Positions 1 to 9,127 of a DNA stretch of 64,000 nucleotides are shown here, piece by piece. The position numbers and the translations under genes were made by a program. Origin of the DNA: Pedobacter polysacchareus. Its GTDB lineage: Bacteria > Bacteroidota > Bacteroidia > Sphingobacteriales > Sphingobacteriaceae. The notes below the pieces were generated by a model. The model was not told the DNA's origin and made no database searches. It worked only from the letters and a program-made list of their open reading frames with translations. How positions within the stretch are numbered: position 1 is the stretch's first letter; each line of letters opens with the position of its first letter. The stretch is from NCBI RefSeq assembly GCF_019802255.1, contig NZ_JAHYSS010000006.1, positions 352,721-416,720 of the forward strand. The letters are read 5' to 3'.

Positions 1-422
1 GGCTTAGCTAAGGCAACAGCGGCTTTTTCTTCCGTAGCAATCGCCGCAACTTTTACGCTTTGAACCACAGGTTTAGCTTTCGCTACTGCTTTCTTAACTA
101 CTTTCTTAGCTTTCTTTACATCCTTATTCAGCTCTTTTTTCAAAGCTTTAGCCTTTTTCTCTGCTTTCTTTTTCAAAGGCTTATTGGCTTTCGCTGCTTC
201 TTCCAGTTTTTGATTTACAGCTTCTTTCACTTCAAGGAATTTCGTCGACAATTTTTTCGCGACTACTTTACTGGCTTTCGCAATGTCATCACCAATTTTC
301 TCTGCATCATGTCCCAAATGTTTTACCACTTCGAAAAACTTCTCACTTAGACTTTTCTCCAATTGCTTTTTCGCTGCACTTTTAGCAACTTTCTTTTCTA
401 CTCTTGATTTTTTGCCTTTCAT
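1..422 (-). CDS. Lys/Ala-rich histone-H1-like protein (C-terminus cut by window edge)
   Basis: About 140 residues are visible from an ATG at 422 reading toward the window edge; the stop lies outside. The N-terminus (MKGKKSRVEKKVAKSAAKKQ) and the part after about residue 80 are very rich in Lys and Ala with repeated KKA/AKK steps. A less basic segment at about residues 22-75 (containing KFFEVVKHLGHDAEKI) looks helical and amphipathic. Composition and layout match bacterial histone-H1-like, DNA-binding or nucleoid proteins, which often have such Ala/Lys tails; this assignment rests on composition, not on a diagnostic motif. It is divergent from yajQ. The opposite-strand reading frame here is a Phe-rich artefact of the AAG/AAA codons. 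Confidence 0.7.
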   Translation of the reverse strand, partial: MKGKKSRVEKKVAKSAAKKQLEKSLSEKFFEVVKHLGHDAEKIGDDIAKASKVVAKKLSTKFLEVKEAVNQKLEEAAKANKPLKKKAEKKAKALKKELNKDVKKAKKVVKKAVAKAKPVVQSVKVAAIATEEKAAVALAK

Positions 423-497
423 ATTCTTTTATTTATAAGTTTTTAGGTTGATCAGATAAATAGGACACTGCTCAGTTCATATTCCTTGTTTAATGTT

Positions 498-505
498 TAT
501 ATTTG
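498..505 (+). promoter_or_regulatory. Bacteroidota-type -7 element upstream of yajQ
   Basis: TATATTTG matches the Bacteroidota consensus TAnnTTTG exactly. It would start transcription near 512 and give yajQ a leader of about 60 bases. No convincing -33 TTG is seen at the usual spacing, so the call rests on the -7 box. Confidence 0.5.
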
Positions 506-573
506 TAAGGATCACCCATTAAGGGTTAAATTTCAATTAAATCTAATATTTTTTTTATTCTAAAGCTATAATC

Positions 574-1065
574 ATGCCCACTTTCGATATTGTAAGTAAA
601 GTTGACGCGCAAACATTTGATAACGCGATGAACAATGCCAAAAAAGAAATCCTAAATCGTTATGATTTCAATACTTCTAAAAGTACAATTGATCACGATA
701 AGAAAACTAACCAGATCACGATTGTTACTGAAGATGATATGCGTTTAAAAGCTATTCAGGATGCTATCATCTCTAGAATGGTTAAACAGGGGCTGGATTC
801 CAACAGTTTGGACTTTGGAAAAGAAACCTATGCTTCTGGAAATATGATCAGAAAAGAGATTTCTATCAAAGAAGGTATTGATAAAGAAACTGCTAAAAAA
901 ATCGTTGCAAAAATAAAGGCCAGTGGATTAAAAGTTCAGGCGTCTATGATGGATGACCAGGTTCGAGTACAGAGTAAGAGCATTGATGACCTACAGGGTG
1001 TCATTGCACTTTGTAAATCGGAAGATTTTGGCCAGCCATTACAGTTCATTAACATGCGTAATTAA
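574..1065 (+). CDS. yajQ: YajQ family nucleotide-binding protein
   Basis: The 163-residue product is full length for the YajQ/DUF520 family. It begins with the typical MPTFDIVSKVD and has the family's central KEISIKEGIDKE and C-terminal FGQPLQFINMR segments. YajQ proteins are small cytoplasmic proteins made of two ferredoxin-like folds. Some members bind cyclic di-GMP or nucleic acid; whether this one does cannot be told from the sequence. The ATG at 574 is the only reasonable start. The gene stands alone, followed by a hairpin and an acetyltransferase on the same strand. Confidence 0.93.
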   Translation: MPTFDIVSKVDAQTFDNAMNNAKKEILNRYDFNTSKSTIDHDKKTNQITIVTEDDMRLKAIQDAIISRMVKQGLDSNSLDFGKETYASGNMIRKEISIKEGIDKETAKKIVAKIKASGLKVQASMMDDQVRVQSKSIDDLQGVIALCKSEDFGQPLQFINMRN

Positions 1066-1077
1066 ACATTACTGCTC

Positions 1078-1112
1078 CAACGGTCCCCGTATTTTCAACG
1101 CGGTGACCGTTG
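1078..1112 (+). terminator. Hairpin between yajQ and the acetyltransferase gene
   Basis: CAACGGTC (1078-1085) pairs with GACCGTTG (1105-1112), and the inner CCG/CGG extends the stem. A loose T-rich stretch follows rather than a clean U-run, so it may be a terminator or an RNA-stabilising hairpin. Confidence 0.5.
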
Positions 1113-1160
1113 ATTTCTCTCTTCATTTTTTTCAAACCCGTATACCAAAAACACGAGCCA

Positions 1161-1604
1161 ATGGAAATTATTGATAGTGGATTTGTTTATTCTGATGATC
1201 CTCAGAAAATTGATCCGATTGCCATTCATCATTTTTTAAGTACCCAATCTTATTGGGCACAAAATATCCCGCTGGAAACGGTAAAAAAGTCTATTGCACA
1301 TTCTCTATGTTTTGGCATTTATACGGAAGAAAAACAGGTTGGTTTTGCAAGATGGATTACCGATCGGGCAACCTTTGCTTATATGGCAGATGTGTATGTA
1401 GAAGAGATTTACCGCGGACAAGGCCTGGCAAAAAAGCTGATGTCATTAATGCTTTTTCATCCAGATCTGCAGGGATTAAGGAGATATATGCTGGCTACAG
1501 TGGATGCCCATGGCTTATATACACAATTTGGATTCAAACAGATTGACCACCCGGATCGGCTGATGGCTATCGTCATTAAAGACCCCTACCTGGATAACAT
1601 ATAG
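1161..1604 (+). CDS. GNAT family N-acetyltransferase
   Basis: The 147-residue product has the GNAT core in order: a strand with QVGFARWITD at about 62-71, the strand YMADVYVEEIYRGQGLAKKL with the acetyl-CoA loop R-G-Q-G-L-A at about 90-95, and a late Y-x-x-F-G-F (YTQFGF) near 125-130 that closes the fold. The substrate is unknown. I chose the ATG at 1161 because it begins directly at the domain; an upstream in-frame ATG at 1110 would add 17 residues rich in Phe that look like leader sequence and would start next to the hairpin at 1078-1112. Confidence 0.85.
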   Translation: MEIIDSGFVYSDDPQKIDPIAIHHFLSTQSYWAQNIPLETVKKSIAHSLCFGIYTEEKQVGFARWITDRATFAYMADVYVEEIYRGQGLAKKLMSLMLFHPDLQGLRRYMLATVDAHGLYTQFGFKQIDHPDRLMAIVIKDPYLDNI

Positions 1605-1624
1605 TAAAAAGCCAATTGAAGCAC

Positions 1625-1660
1625 AAAGCCCATTAAAGATTGAACCATTAATGGGCTTTA
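1625..1660. terminator. Bidirectional terminator between convergent genes
   Basis: AAAGCCCATTAA (1625-1636) and TTAATGGGCTTT (1648-1659) form a perfect 12-bp stem around an 11-base loop, with A- and T-rich flanks. It lies between the acetyltransferase gene and the minus-strand gene ending at 1707. Confidence 0.85.
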
Positions 1661-1706
1661 TATTATACAATTTATATACTTTTAGATATCGATATTTAAC
1701 GATCAA

Positions 1707-3020
1707 TTACACAGTTTTTACATCTCCTTCGCTGTAATCTCTGATATCAGCAATATACCCGTTCAGGATCAGGAAGTCGAACAATGGCTTTGCATCTGGC
1801 GTGACCGGCATATTCGCACTGGTAATCACCGTATTGGTCTTTTTATCAAGGAAAGGATAGGCAAATAAACGCACATTTTTGCTAAACATATCACTCACAT
1901 AACTCAGTAGCTGACTAGAATAGTTCTCTCCAAAATTGCTGGAGTTGAATACAAATTTCAAGTTGTTGATATTGGTAGAAATCCCTACACTTTTTGGCTT
2001 GCAGCGGTCCAGGTATTTCGCTAGTTTATTGTGTCTGGCAAAGTTAGACACCATCACAAGGTTACCTGTTTTACACATATCTTCAGCTCGTTTTGCAACG
2101 GCTTCCAGATCGAAACTTTCCGGTTCATCATCTCCTGCACTCAGCACATTAGATAAAAGTACCTCAATCAGTACACTTAAATTCTCTTTACTGACACCCT
2201 CTGAGCGGACAAACTGGTCTACCGCCTTGTTTAACATGCTAAAGTTAGGATTCGATTTCTGCGCATACTTGGTACGGAGAATCATAATGTCCTTTTTATA
2301 CAGCAAGTCTTTCGGCAGACAAGGGTTTCCTAATGAATCAAAAATCGCTGCATCGGAGAATTCCTTTACAATCAGATAAAGGTTCAAAAGAATATTGTTG
2401 ATCTTTCCAAAAGCAGGGCCGCTCACAGAAATAAGATCGATCTCTACAGAACCTACAGTCAGGTTATCTGCTAAAGATTCGATCATTGTTTTAGGATCGT
2501 TGTTATAATAAAATGCTGCGTAAACTAAATTTACGCCAATAATACCCAATACATTCTGCTGTAAAGCAGCATCAGTATCAAGCAGCCTCACATGGAAAAA
2601 TATCTCATTAGGCTCCCCTCCTGGTTCCGATTGAAAACGAATTCCAATCCAGCCATGCGGATCATTTGATTTATTGTAATTTAAGGTGGTTACGGTATCT
2701 GCGAAAGCAAAGAAAGTACGGTCGTCATACTTCTCTCCATTCAATCTTTCATTTAGCAGGCCAAACTCATGACTTAACATTTTCAACAATCTGGATTGAC
2801 TCACATACCGTCCTGATTCTTCTACACCATAAATGGCATCACTGAAAGTCATATCATATGCAGACATGGTTTTCGCAACCGTTCCAGAAGCAGCACCCGC
2901 AGTAAAAAAGTTACGGGCCACTTCTTGTCCCGCGCCAATTTCTGCAAAGGTTCCGTAAATCTTAGGGTTTAAGTTAATCTTCAAAGCTTTACGCTTGGTA
3001 TCCAGAATTTCTCTTTCCAT
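1707..3020 (-). CDS. Conserved protein of unknown function
   Basis: 437 residues, no signal peptide and no clear membrane segment, so probably cytoplasmic. I recognise the opening (MEREILDTKRKALKINLNP, then YGTFAEIGAGQEVARNFF) as a conserved bacterial family. From memory, relatives carry inconsistent database names, including a nicotinate-nucleotide adenylyltransferase label. No HxGH nucleotidyltransferase motif is present here, so I do not transfer that name. The ATG at 3020 is preferred over an in-frame upstream start at 3095, whose extra 25 residues are Phe/Leu/Cys-rich and unlike the conserved N-terminus. The TATTTTTG box at 3025-3032 also lies between the two. Divergent from the ABC ATPase gene. 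Confidence 0.8.
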   Translation of the reverse strand: MEREILDTKRKALKINLNPKIYGTFAEIGAGQEVARNFFTAGAASGTVAKTMSAYDMTFSDAIYGVEESGRYVSQSRLLKMLSHEFGLLNERLNGEKYDDRTFFAFADTVTTLNYNKSNDPHGWIGIRFQSEPGGEPNEIFFHVRLLDTDAALQQNVLGIIGVNLVYAAFYYNNDPKTMIESLADNLTVGSVEIDLISVSGPAFGKINNILLNLYLIVKEFSDAAIFDSLGNPCLPKDLLYKKDIMILRTKYAQKSNPNFSMLNKAVDQFVRSEGVSKENLSVLIEVLLSNVLSAGDDEPESFDLEAVAKRAEDMCKTGNLVMVSNFARHNKLAKYLDRCKPKSVGISTNINNLKFVFNSSNFGENYSSQLLSYVSDMFSKNVRLFAYPFLDKKTNTVITSANMPVTPDAKPLFDFLILNGYIADIRDYSEGDVKTV

Positions 3021-3113
3021 GCTGCAAAAATAACACAATAAGACGGAATTCAGGCCATAAAATTGCCTATCTTGAGTCAAAAATTTAAAGATCAAAACAA
3101 AGCTTGATTTCCG

Positions 3114-4829
3114 ATGCTAAACGTCACCAACCTCCACATAGAATTCCTGAATAAAGATGAAAAATCCTGGCACAATGCGGTGAGCGACATTAGTTTCCGT
3201 GTAGACAAAGGAGAAGTTTTGGGAATCGTTGGAGAATCGGGATCAGGAAAATCTGTCACCTCTTTTTCCATTATGCGGCTTCATGACCCGTTAAATACAA
3301 AGATTACCGGAGATATTGAGTTTGATCGAATCGACTTACTAGAGCTTTCTGCCGAGGAAATCCGCAAGTATAGAGGCCATAAAATTGCCATGATTTTTCA
3401 GGAACCGATGACTTCTTTGAATCCGGTATTTACCTGTGGCTACCAGGTACAGGAAGCGATTATGCTCCACCAAAACAGCTCAAAAGCATTGGCTAAAGCC
3501 AAGACTATTGCCTTATTTGAGGAAGTACAATTGCCACGACCGGAACAAATCTTTGAAAGCTATCCGCATCAACTTTCCGGCGGACAAAAGCAAAGGGTGA
3601 TGATTGCCATGGCACTGAGTTGTAATCCGGAACTTCTAATCGCCGATGAGCCCACTACAGCCCTGGATGTGACTGTCCAAAAAACGATCCTTCAGCTGCT
3701 CATGCGGATAAAAAAAGAAAGGGATATGGCCATGATTTTCATCTCCCATGATTTAGCGGTAATCGCCGAAATTGCCGATCAGATTGCGGTGATGTATAAA
3801 GGCCAAATCGTGGAACAAGGCCCAAAAAAAGCCATATTTGAAGCCCCAAAACATCCCTATACGAAAGGCCTTCTGGCTTGCAGGCCAAACCCGATGCAGC
3901 TGTTAAAGAAACTACCCGTAGTTGCTGATTTTCTATCCGGAGATCCAGCGCTTGCAGCTGCTCATCTTTTAGCAAGCAATACCTATCAGCCCCAGGAAAT
4001 CAACGAGAGAAGAACGTTTTTATATGGACAATCTCCAATTCTGCAAGTCAAAGACTTATGTACCTGGTTTCCAATCCGGAAAGGTTTATTTGGAAAAACT
4101 ACGGATTATGTAAAAGCGGTAGATCAGGTAAGCTTTGAGGTCTTCCCTGGAGAAACACTTGGCCTGGTTGGAGAATCCGGCTGTGGAAAAACCACTTTGG
4201 GCAGGAGCATTTTAAGACTGATCAACCCCACTTCAGGCCAGTTGATTTTCGAAGAAAAAGAACTCTGTAAATTACCTAAACCTGAGCTAAGGAAAATAAG
4301 AAGAGACCTACAGATCATCTTCCAGGATCCTTACTCGGCTTTAAACCCAAGACTGACTATTGGCAATGCTTTAATGGAACCTTTACAGGTACATGAGCTA
4401 TTCGGTAATGATACAAAAAGAAAAGCCCATGTCATGGAACTTCTGGAAAGAGTAGACTTAAATCCGGATACTTATAATAAATATCCTCATGAATTTTCTG
4501 GTGGACAAAGGCAGCGTATTGTGATTGCCAGGGCATTGGCTTTACAACCAAAATTTATCATTTGTGATGAATCCGTATCTGCACTAGACGTATCCGTTCA
4601 GGCACAGGTATTGAACCTATTAAGGCAGTTACAGCAGGATTTTGGCCTTACGTACATCTTCATTTCGCACGATCTTTCTGTGGTAAAGCATCTCTCCGAT
4701 CGGATCATTGTGATGAACAAAGGCAAAATAGAAGAAGTAGGTTTTCCAGAAGAGATTTATTTCCATCCAAAAGCGGAGTATACTAAAAAACTAATTGCGG
4801 CCATACCTGGCTTTTCTCCTAAAGATTAG
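3114..4829 (+). CDS. Fused double-ATPase peptide-type ABC transporter protein
   Basis: The 571-residue product has two complete ABC ATPase domains in tandem, like DppD fused to DppF. Domain 1 has Walker A GESGSGKS at 40-47, signature LSGGQKQR and Walker B LLIADEP. Domain 2 has GESGCGKT near 350, signature FSGGQRQR and Walker B IICDES. Each domain ends in the oligo_HPY-type tail (HPYTKGLL after domain 1, a similar FHPKAEYTKKL at the C-terminus) typical of oligopeptide/dipeptide/nickel/microcin C importers (YejF-like fused form). It would energise peptide uptake at the inner membrane. No permease or binding protein is encoded nearby, so the partner subunits must lie elsewhere. Confidence 0.9.
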   Translation: MLNVTNLHIEFLNKDEKSWHNAVSDISFRVDKGEVLGIVGESGSGKSVTSFSIMRLHDPLNTKITGDIEFDRIDLLELSAEEIRKYRGHKIAMIFQEPMTSLNPVFTCGYQVQEAIMLHQNSSKALAKAKTIALFEEVQLPRPEQIFESYPHQLSGGQKQRVMIAMALSCNPELLIADEPTTALDVTVQKTILQLLMRIKKERDMAMIFISHDLAVIAEIADQIAVMYKGQIVEQGPKKAIFEAPKHPYTKGLLACRPNPMQLLKKLPVVADFLSGDPALAAAHLLASNTYQPQEINERRTFLYGQSPILQVKDLCTWFPIRKGLFGKTTDYVKAVDQVSFEVFPGETLGLVGESGCGKTTLGRSILRLINPTSGQLIFEEKELCKLPKPELRKIRRDLQIIFQDPYSALNPRLTIGNALMEPLQVHELFGNDTKRKAHVMELLERVDLNPDTYNKYPHEFSGGQRQRIVIARALALQPKFIICDESVSALDVSVQAQVLNLLRQLQQDFGLTYIFISHDLSVVKHLSDRIIVMNKGKIEEVGFPEEIYFHPKAEYTKKLIAAIPGFSPKD

Positions 4830-4851
4830 GATTAAAAACCTGATCAATTTT

Positions 4852-5697
4852 TTAATGAATTTCCGGATCTGCTGAACCACTGGCCAACTGGATAATCGCC
4901 GTATTGAGTAACCTCCTTACGGCACGTTCTTTTACCTTATCATAATGCTTCAAAAGCACCATCACTTTAAAGACGGCCACATCTTTATTGATGGCAATCG
5001 TTTTGATCGACAAACCGCCTTCTATTACATTATCAGCATCATTTTCGATCGCTTTTTCCAGATATTCCTCCAGAAAATCAGGTGTATAACTATGTCTCAA
5101 TGACAGGTCAAACTCTATGCTCAATTTCTTTGTGTTCTGCTTGGATTGATTCACAATTACAGAACTAAAAGCAACTGAGTTTGGAATGATCACCATATCA
5201 CTGTCTTCATTTTGAAGAATCATATTGATCAGCGTAATGTCCAGAATTTTCCCTTCATACTCTCCTAATTTAATATGGTCACCTAAAGACAAGCGGTCTG
5301 AAAACATAATGATCAATCCATTGATCATATTGGTGATGTAATCTTTAAAAGTTACCGCTAAAGCTGCCGCCACAATGGACACACTAAACACCAGATCTAA
5401 AGGATTTACACTGAACAACGTGGTCAATGCCAGGGCCATAAACGCCGTGTTTAAGATCGACACCACCCTATTGATGCCCAGGATAAAATTGTCCTTCACC
5501 GTCTTTTTTAAACGATGCTTTTTGATGTACCAAAAAATCATTACTTGCCGAAGGACAGAAACCAGCAAACTCGGCCCTAAAAACAAAATACAGGCTTTGT
5601 TTAATTTACCAAGAAAAGGGGATTTTGCATACAATTGCGGAACCTCGATCGCAAAATAAACCAATACCATACAAATCAGGGCCTTAATGAGGATCAT
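4852..5697 (-). CDS. Small mechanosensitive channel, MscS family
   Basis: 281 residues from the ATG at 5697 (a TTG at 5745 would add 16 hydrophilic residues). Hydrophobic segments lie at about 2-20, 30-55 and 75-130. The pore-lining helix runs into the diagnostic MscS beta-domain: FSDRLSLGDHIKLGEYEGKI followed by the conserved MVIIPNS motif. A short cytoplasmic alpha/beta tail completes the fold. The size matches the minimal MscS type. It would open under membrane tension to release solutes during osmotic downshock. It is convergent with the ABC gene and divergent from rnr. Confidence 0.88.
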   Translation of the reverse strand: MILIKALICMVLVYFAIEVPQLYAKSPFLGKLNKACILFLGPSLLVSVLRQVMIFWYIKKHRLKKTVKDNFILGINRVVSILNTAFMALALTTLFSVNPLDLVFSVSIVAAALAVTFKDYITNMINGLIIMFSDRLSLGDHIKLGEYEGKILDITLINMILQNEDSDMVIIPNSVAFSSVIVNQSKQNTKKLSIEFDLSLRHSYTPDFLEEYLEKAIENDADNVIEGGLSIKTIAINKDVAVFKVMVLLKHYDKVKERAVRRLLNTAIIQLASGSADPEIH

Positions 5698-5892
5698 GAT
5701 CAGCTCTTTCCCTGTTTCCCGCTCTTTATCGTCTATAGTTATCAAAACCTATTTTCTTTAATAAAACCTTATTTATTCAAAGATACAAAAATCAGTCATC
5801 CATTATCACAGATTTAAGCCCTTTTACAAGGTCGTACTGCCTGATTAAAGACATTTAACTGGGCATTTTACAGCTTTTCCACTTCAAATTGT

Positions 5893-5900
5893 TACCTTCG
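5893..5900 (+). promoter_or_regulatory. Probable -7 element of rnr
   Basis: TACCTTCG differs from TAnnTTTG by one base. Transcription would begin near 5905, so an upstream ATG at 5902 would be nearly leaderless, while the ATG at 5920 fits as the rnr start. Confidence 0.4.
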
Positions 5901-5919
5901 AATGATTCATATCTATACT

Positions 5920-8049
5920 ATGGCAAAAAATAAATCATCTCACTTAGAACTCGTTTTAATACAATTAATCAGCGATGTTCTGGAGAAAAGCAATAAAGAG
6001 GCCCTGAATTACAAACAGGTGTCTGCAAAATTAAACATTACAGATTCCGATGCTAAGGAAACAATCCTCGATATATTAAAGCAACAGGCTAAAAAAGGCA
6101 TTTTCGCAGAACCTGAACGTGGCAAGTTCAGATTGAAAGACCTGAAAACATTTATCATTGGAAAAGTCGACATGACTGCCGATGGTGCTGCGTTTATCGT
6201 CCCTGACGATGAGTTTGAAAAAGATGTATTCGTCTCTTCCCGTAAACTTCACAATGCCCTGCATGGCGATAAGGTAAAAGTTTACATTTACGCTAAGAAA
6301 AGTGGACGCAAGAACGAAGGCGAAGTAGTCGAGATCATTCAACGCGCAAAAACTGACTTCATCGGTGTCATCAAAATTTCCGACCGTTTCGCTTTTGTAA
6401 ACGTGGACGATAAGAAAATGCTGCATGATATTTTTGTTCCTTTGAGCGACCTTAACGGGGCAAAAAACGGGCAAAAAGTACAGGTTAGTATTACAGACTG
6501 GCCGGAAGGTGCAAAAAATCCGATCGGAAAGATCAGCACAATTCTTGGAGAACAAGGAGAGAACAATACAGAAATGAACGCAATTCTTGCGCAGTATGGC
6601 TTCCCTCTGAGCTTCCCACCGGAAGTAGAAAAAGAGGCAAATGCCATTCCTGAACAGGTTTCTGCTGCAGAAATTGAAGGCCGCAGAGATTTCAGAGATA
6701 CCGTGACTTTCACGATTGACCCTGCCGATGCGAAAGATTTCGATGATGCCATTTCCTTTAAACAACTGGAGAATGGAAATTACGAAATCGGCGTACACAT
6801 TGCCGATGTTTCTCATTATGTTAGGCCAAATTCAGCGCTGGATAAAGAAGCGTATGGCAGAGCAACCTCTGTTTACCTGGTAGACCGTGTGATTCCAATG
6901 CTTCCGGAGCGACTCAGTAATGGCGTATGCTCTTTACGTCCAAATGAAGATAAGCTGTGTTTTGCCGCTGTGTTTGAACTGGATGAAAAAGCAAACATCA
7001 TCACCCAATGGTTTGGCCGTACGGTCATCCATTCCAACAGACGATTCAGCTATGAAGAAGCGCAGGAAGTAATCGAAACCAAGGAAGGCGATCACGCAGA
7101 AGAAATTCTTAAACTGAATGAACTGGCCTATATCCTGAGAGAAAAGAAATTTAAAGAAGGTGCCATCAGTTTTGAAAGTACCGAGGTTAAATTCAAGCTT
7201 GATGAGCATGGCAAGCCGATTGGCGTATACGTAAAAGAACGTAAAGATGCCCATAAACTGATTGAAGATTATATGCTGCTGGCCAATAGAAAAGTAGCAG
7301 AATTTATCGCCAAAAAAGGAAAAGGCAAGCAGAAATATACTTTCATTTACCGTTCACATGATTCCCCGAATCTGGAAACCTTAAACACTTTCGCACTTTT
7401 TGCGGCGCGTTTCGGTTACAAGATCAATACGAAATCAGATAAAGAGATTGCAAAATCACTGAATTACCTGATGGAAGATGTGGAAGGTAAAAAAGAGCAG
7501 AACGTATTGACACAGCTGGCCATTCGTTCTATGGCAAAAGCAGTTTATACCACCAAGAAAACCAGCCATTACGGTTTGGCATTCGACCATTATACCCACT
7601 TCACCTCTCCGATCAGACGATACCCTGATGTGATGGTGCACCGCCTCCTTGCCGCTTATCTGAACGGGGAGAAATCTGCAAATGAAGAAGAATATGAAAT
7701 TGCAGCTTCGCACTCTTCTGCAATGGAAAAACGTGCTGCTGATGCAGAACGTGCTTCGATCAAATACAAACAAGCAGAATACCTGGAAGATAACATTGGA
7801 AACACCTACACAGGGATCATTTCCGGCGTTACCGAATGGGGAATGTACATTGAGCTGATGGCCAATAAATGTGAGGGCATGATTCGCCTGAGAGACCTAA
7901 CGGACGATTTCTATGTACTTGACGAGAAAAACTACTCTATTGTTGGACAGCGTAAAAAGAAAACTTATCAGCTGGGCGATGAAGTACAGGTAAAAGTGAA
8001 AAAAGTTGACCTCTCGAAAAGACAAATAGATTTTTCTTTAATCCAATAA
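5920..8049 (+). CDS. rnr: Ribonuclease R (3'-5' exoribonuclease)
   Basis: 709 residues in the RNase II/R layout: an N-terminal winged-helix-like region (1-75), cold-shock OB domains (80-215), the RNB catalytic domain with the signature DPADAKDFDDA at about 267-277, whose Asp residues bind magnesium, and a C-terminal S1 RNA-binding domain (TGIISGVTEWGMYIEL to the end). It degrades structured RNA from the 3' end and works in rRNA and mRNA turnover. The ATG at 5920 (MAKNKSS) is preferred over 5902 because of the promoter-like box directly upstream. The plus-strand polyprenyl synthase gene follows after 40 bases, so the two may share a transcript. Confidence 0.96.
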   Translation: MAKNKSSHLELVLIQLISDVLEKSNKEALNYKQVSAKLNITDSDAKETILDILKQQAKKGIFAEPERGKFRLKDLKTFIIGKVDMTADGAAFIVPDDEFEKDVFVSSRKLHNALHGDKVKVYIYAKKSGRKNEGEVVEIIQRAKTDFIGVIKISDRFAFVNVDDKKMLHDIFVPLSDLNGAKNGQKVQVSITDWPEGAKNPIGKISTILGEQGENNTEMNAILAQYGFPLSFPPEVEKEANAIPEQVSAAEIEGRRDFRDTVTFTIDPADAKDFDDAISFKQLENGNYEIGVHIADVSHYVRPNSALDKEAYGRATSVYLVDRVIPMLPERLSNGVCSLRPNEDKLCFAAVFELDEKANIITQWFGRTVIHSNRRFSYEEAQEVIETKEGDHAEEILKLNELAYILREKKFKEGAISFESTEVKFKLDEHGKPIGVYVKERKDAHKLIEDYMLLANRKVAEFIAKKGKGKQKYTFIYRSHDSPNLETLNTFALFAARFGYKINTKSDKEIAKSLNYLMEDVEGKKEQNVLTQLAIRSMAKAVYTTKKTSHYGLAFDHYTHFTSPIRRYPDVMVHRLLAAYLNGEKSANEEEYEIAASHSSAMEKRAADAERASIKYKQAEYLEDNIGNTYTGIISGVTEWGMYIELMANKCEGMIRLRDLTDDFYVLDEKNYSIVGQRKKKTYQLGDEVQVKVKKVDLSKRQIDFSLIQ

Positions 8050-8089
8050 TATTAAAACAGATACTTCGGTAAATTCCTTTGCAAAAAAC

Positions 8090-9058
8090 ATGTATACTCC
8101 TACCCAATTACAAGAAATTATAGAAAATGCTATTTATAAGATCGAATACCCAGCACATCCTGCAAAACTTTATGAGCCGATCCGCTATATCATGAGCCTT
8201 GGTGGCAAAAGAATCAGACCAGCCTTAGTTTTAATGGCTGCTGATTTATTTGACACCGACATTGAGCAGGCGATCCCTGCTGCATTGGCCATCGAGACCT
8301 TTCATAATTTCACTTTAATTCATGACGATATTATGGACAATGCGCCATTGCGCAGAGGTCAGCAAAGTGTTCATGAAAAATGGGGCGTTAACAATGCCAT
8401 ACTTAGTGGTGATGTCATGATGGTAGAGTCCAACAAACACCTTTCTATGTTAGCCAGCAATGTGCTAAAAAACGCATTGGATACCTTTAACACCACTGCG
8501 CAAGGTGTTTGTGAAGGTCAGCAGCTCGACATGGAGTTTGAAGAACGTGAAGTCGTAGGCATCGCAGAATACATCAATATGATTCGTTTAAAAACAGCCG
8601 TTTTATTAGGCGGCGCGATGAAACTTGGTGCTCAGGTTGCGGGTGCAAGCGCAGAAGATGCGGCACAGCTCTATGAGTTTGGAGAAAACATAGGAATTGC
8701 CTTCCAATTACAGGACGACATTCTGGATGTTTATGGTGATCCGGAGAAATTTGGAAAACAGGTTGGCGGCGACATTATTGCCAATAAGAAGACCATGCTC
8801 CTGCTGAAACTAAAAGAACTGGCTGAGCCTGCAGACTTACTGGAAATGGAGCAGCAAAGCAGCAACACTGATTTCGATGATAAAATAGCCAACATGACCA
8901 TTTTATACAATAAGTACGACATCAGAGGTCTGGCCAGTCTGGAAATGAGAAACTATTCCGACAAAGCCTTCCAAGCTCTAAACGCATTAGCGGTCCCTGA
9001 GGAACGAAAAAAAGAATTGGTACTACTAGCTAATCAATTGATGAATAGAGAGCACTAA
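8090..9058 (+). CDS. Polyprenyl diphosphate synthase
   Basis: 322 residues of the trans-isoprenyl diphosphate synthase family. The substrate-binding GGKRIRP is at 38-44, the first Asp-rich motif DDIMD at 79-83 with LRRG just after, and the second Asp-rich motif DDILD at 209-213 followed by GKQVGGDI and NKK. It condenses isopentenyl diphosphate with an allylic diphosphate in the cytoplasm. The residue five before the first motif is Phe (F74), which in this family usually limits the chain to about C15-C20; the product length is therefore an inference and a longer quinone side chain is not excluded. It lies directly downstream of rnr. Confidence 0.93.
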   Translation: MYTPTQLQEIIENAIYKIEYPAHPAKLYEPIRYIMSLGGKRIRPALVLMAADLFDTDIEQAIPAALAIETFHNFTLIHDDIMDNAPLRRGQQSVHEKWGVNNAILSGDVMMVESNKHLSMLASNVLKNALDTFNTTAQGVCEGQQLDMEFEEREVVGIAEYINMIRLKTAVLLGGAMKLGAQVAGASAEDAAQLYEFGENIGIAFQLQDDILDVYGDPEKFGKQVGGDIIANKKTMLLLKLKELAEPADLLEMEQQSSNTDFDDKIANMTILYNKYDIRGLASLEMRNYSDKAFQALNALAVPEERKKELVLLANQLMNREH

Positions 9059-9089
9059 GGCGCTTAAAAACAACACAAAGACAAAGAAG

Positions 9090-9127
9090 GCAGCTATAGG
9101 GAGAACAATTAATCTTCCAATAGCTGC
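9090..9127. terminator. Hairpin terminator at the convergent 3' ends
   Basis: GCAGCTAT (9090-9097) pairs with ATAGCTGC (9120-9127), with an inner GG/CC pair, followed on the plus strand by TTTACTTTTT. One arm overlaps the last codons of the minus-strand gene ending at 9109. Confidence 0.6.

Noticed and set aside
60..350. Phe/Leu-rich open frame on the plus strand
   Set aside because: It is the reverse of a Lys/Ala-rich coding region (AAG/AAA codons read as CTT/TTT); no features of a real protein.
1515..1706. 63-residue minus-strand frame
   Set aside because: It runs over a terminator hairpin and the end of the acetyltransferase gene.
1707..3020. Naming this gene nicotinate-nucleotide adenylyltransferase
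   Set aside because: No HxGH nucleotidyltransferase motif is present; the name seems to be an inherited label.
6076..6816. Long minus-strand frame inside rnr
   Set aside because: Antisense shadow of a well-conserved gene; Phe/Cys-rich composition.
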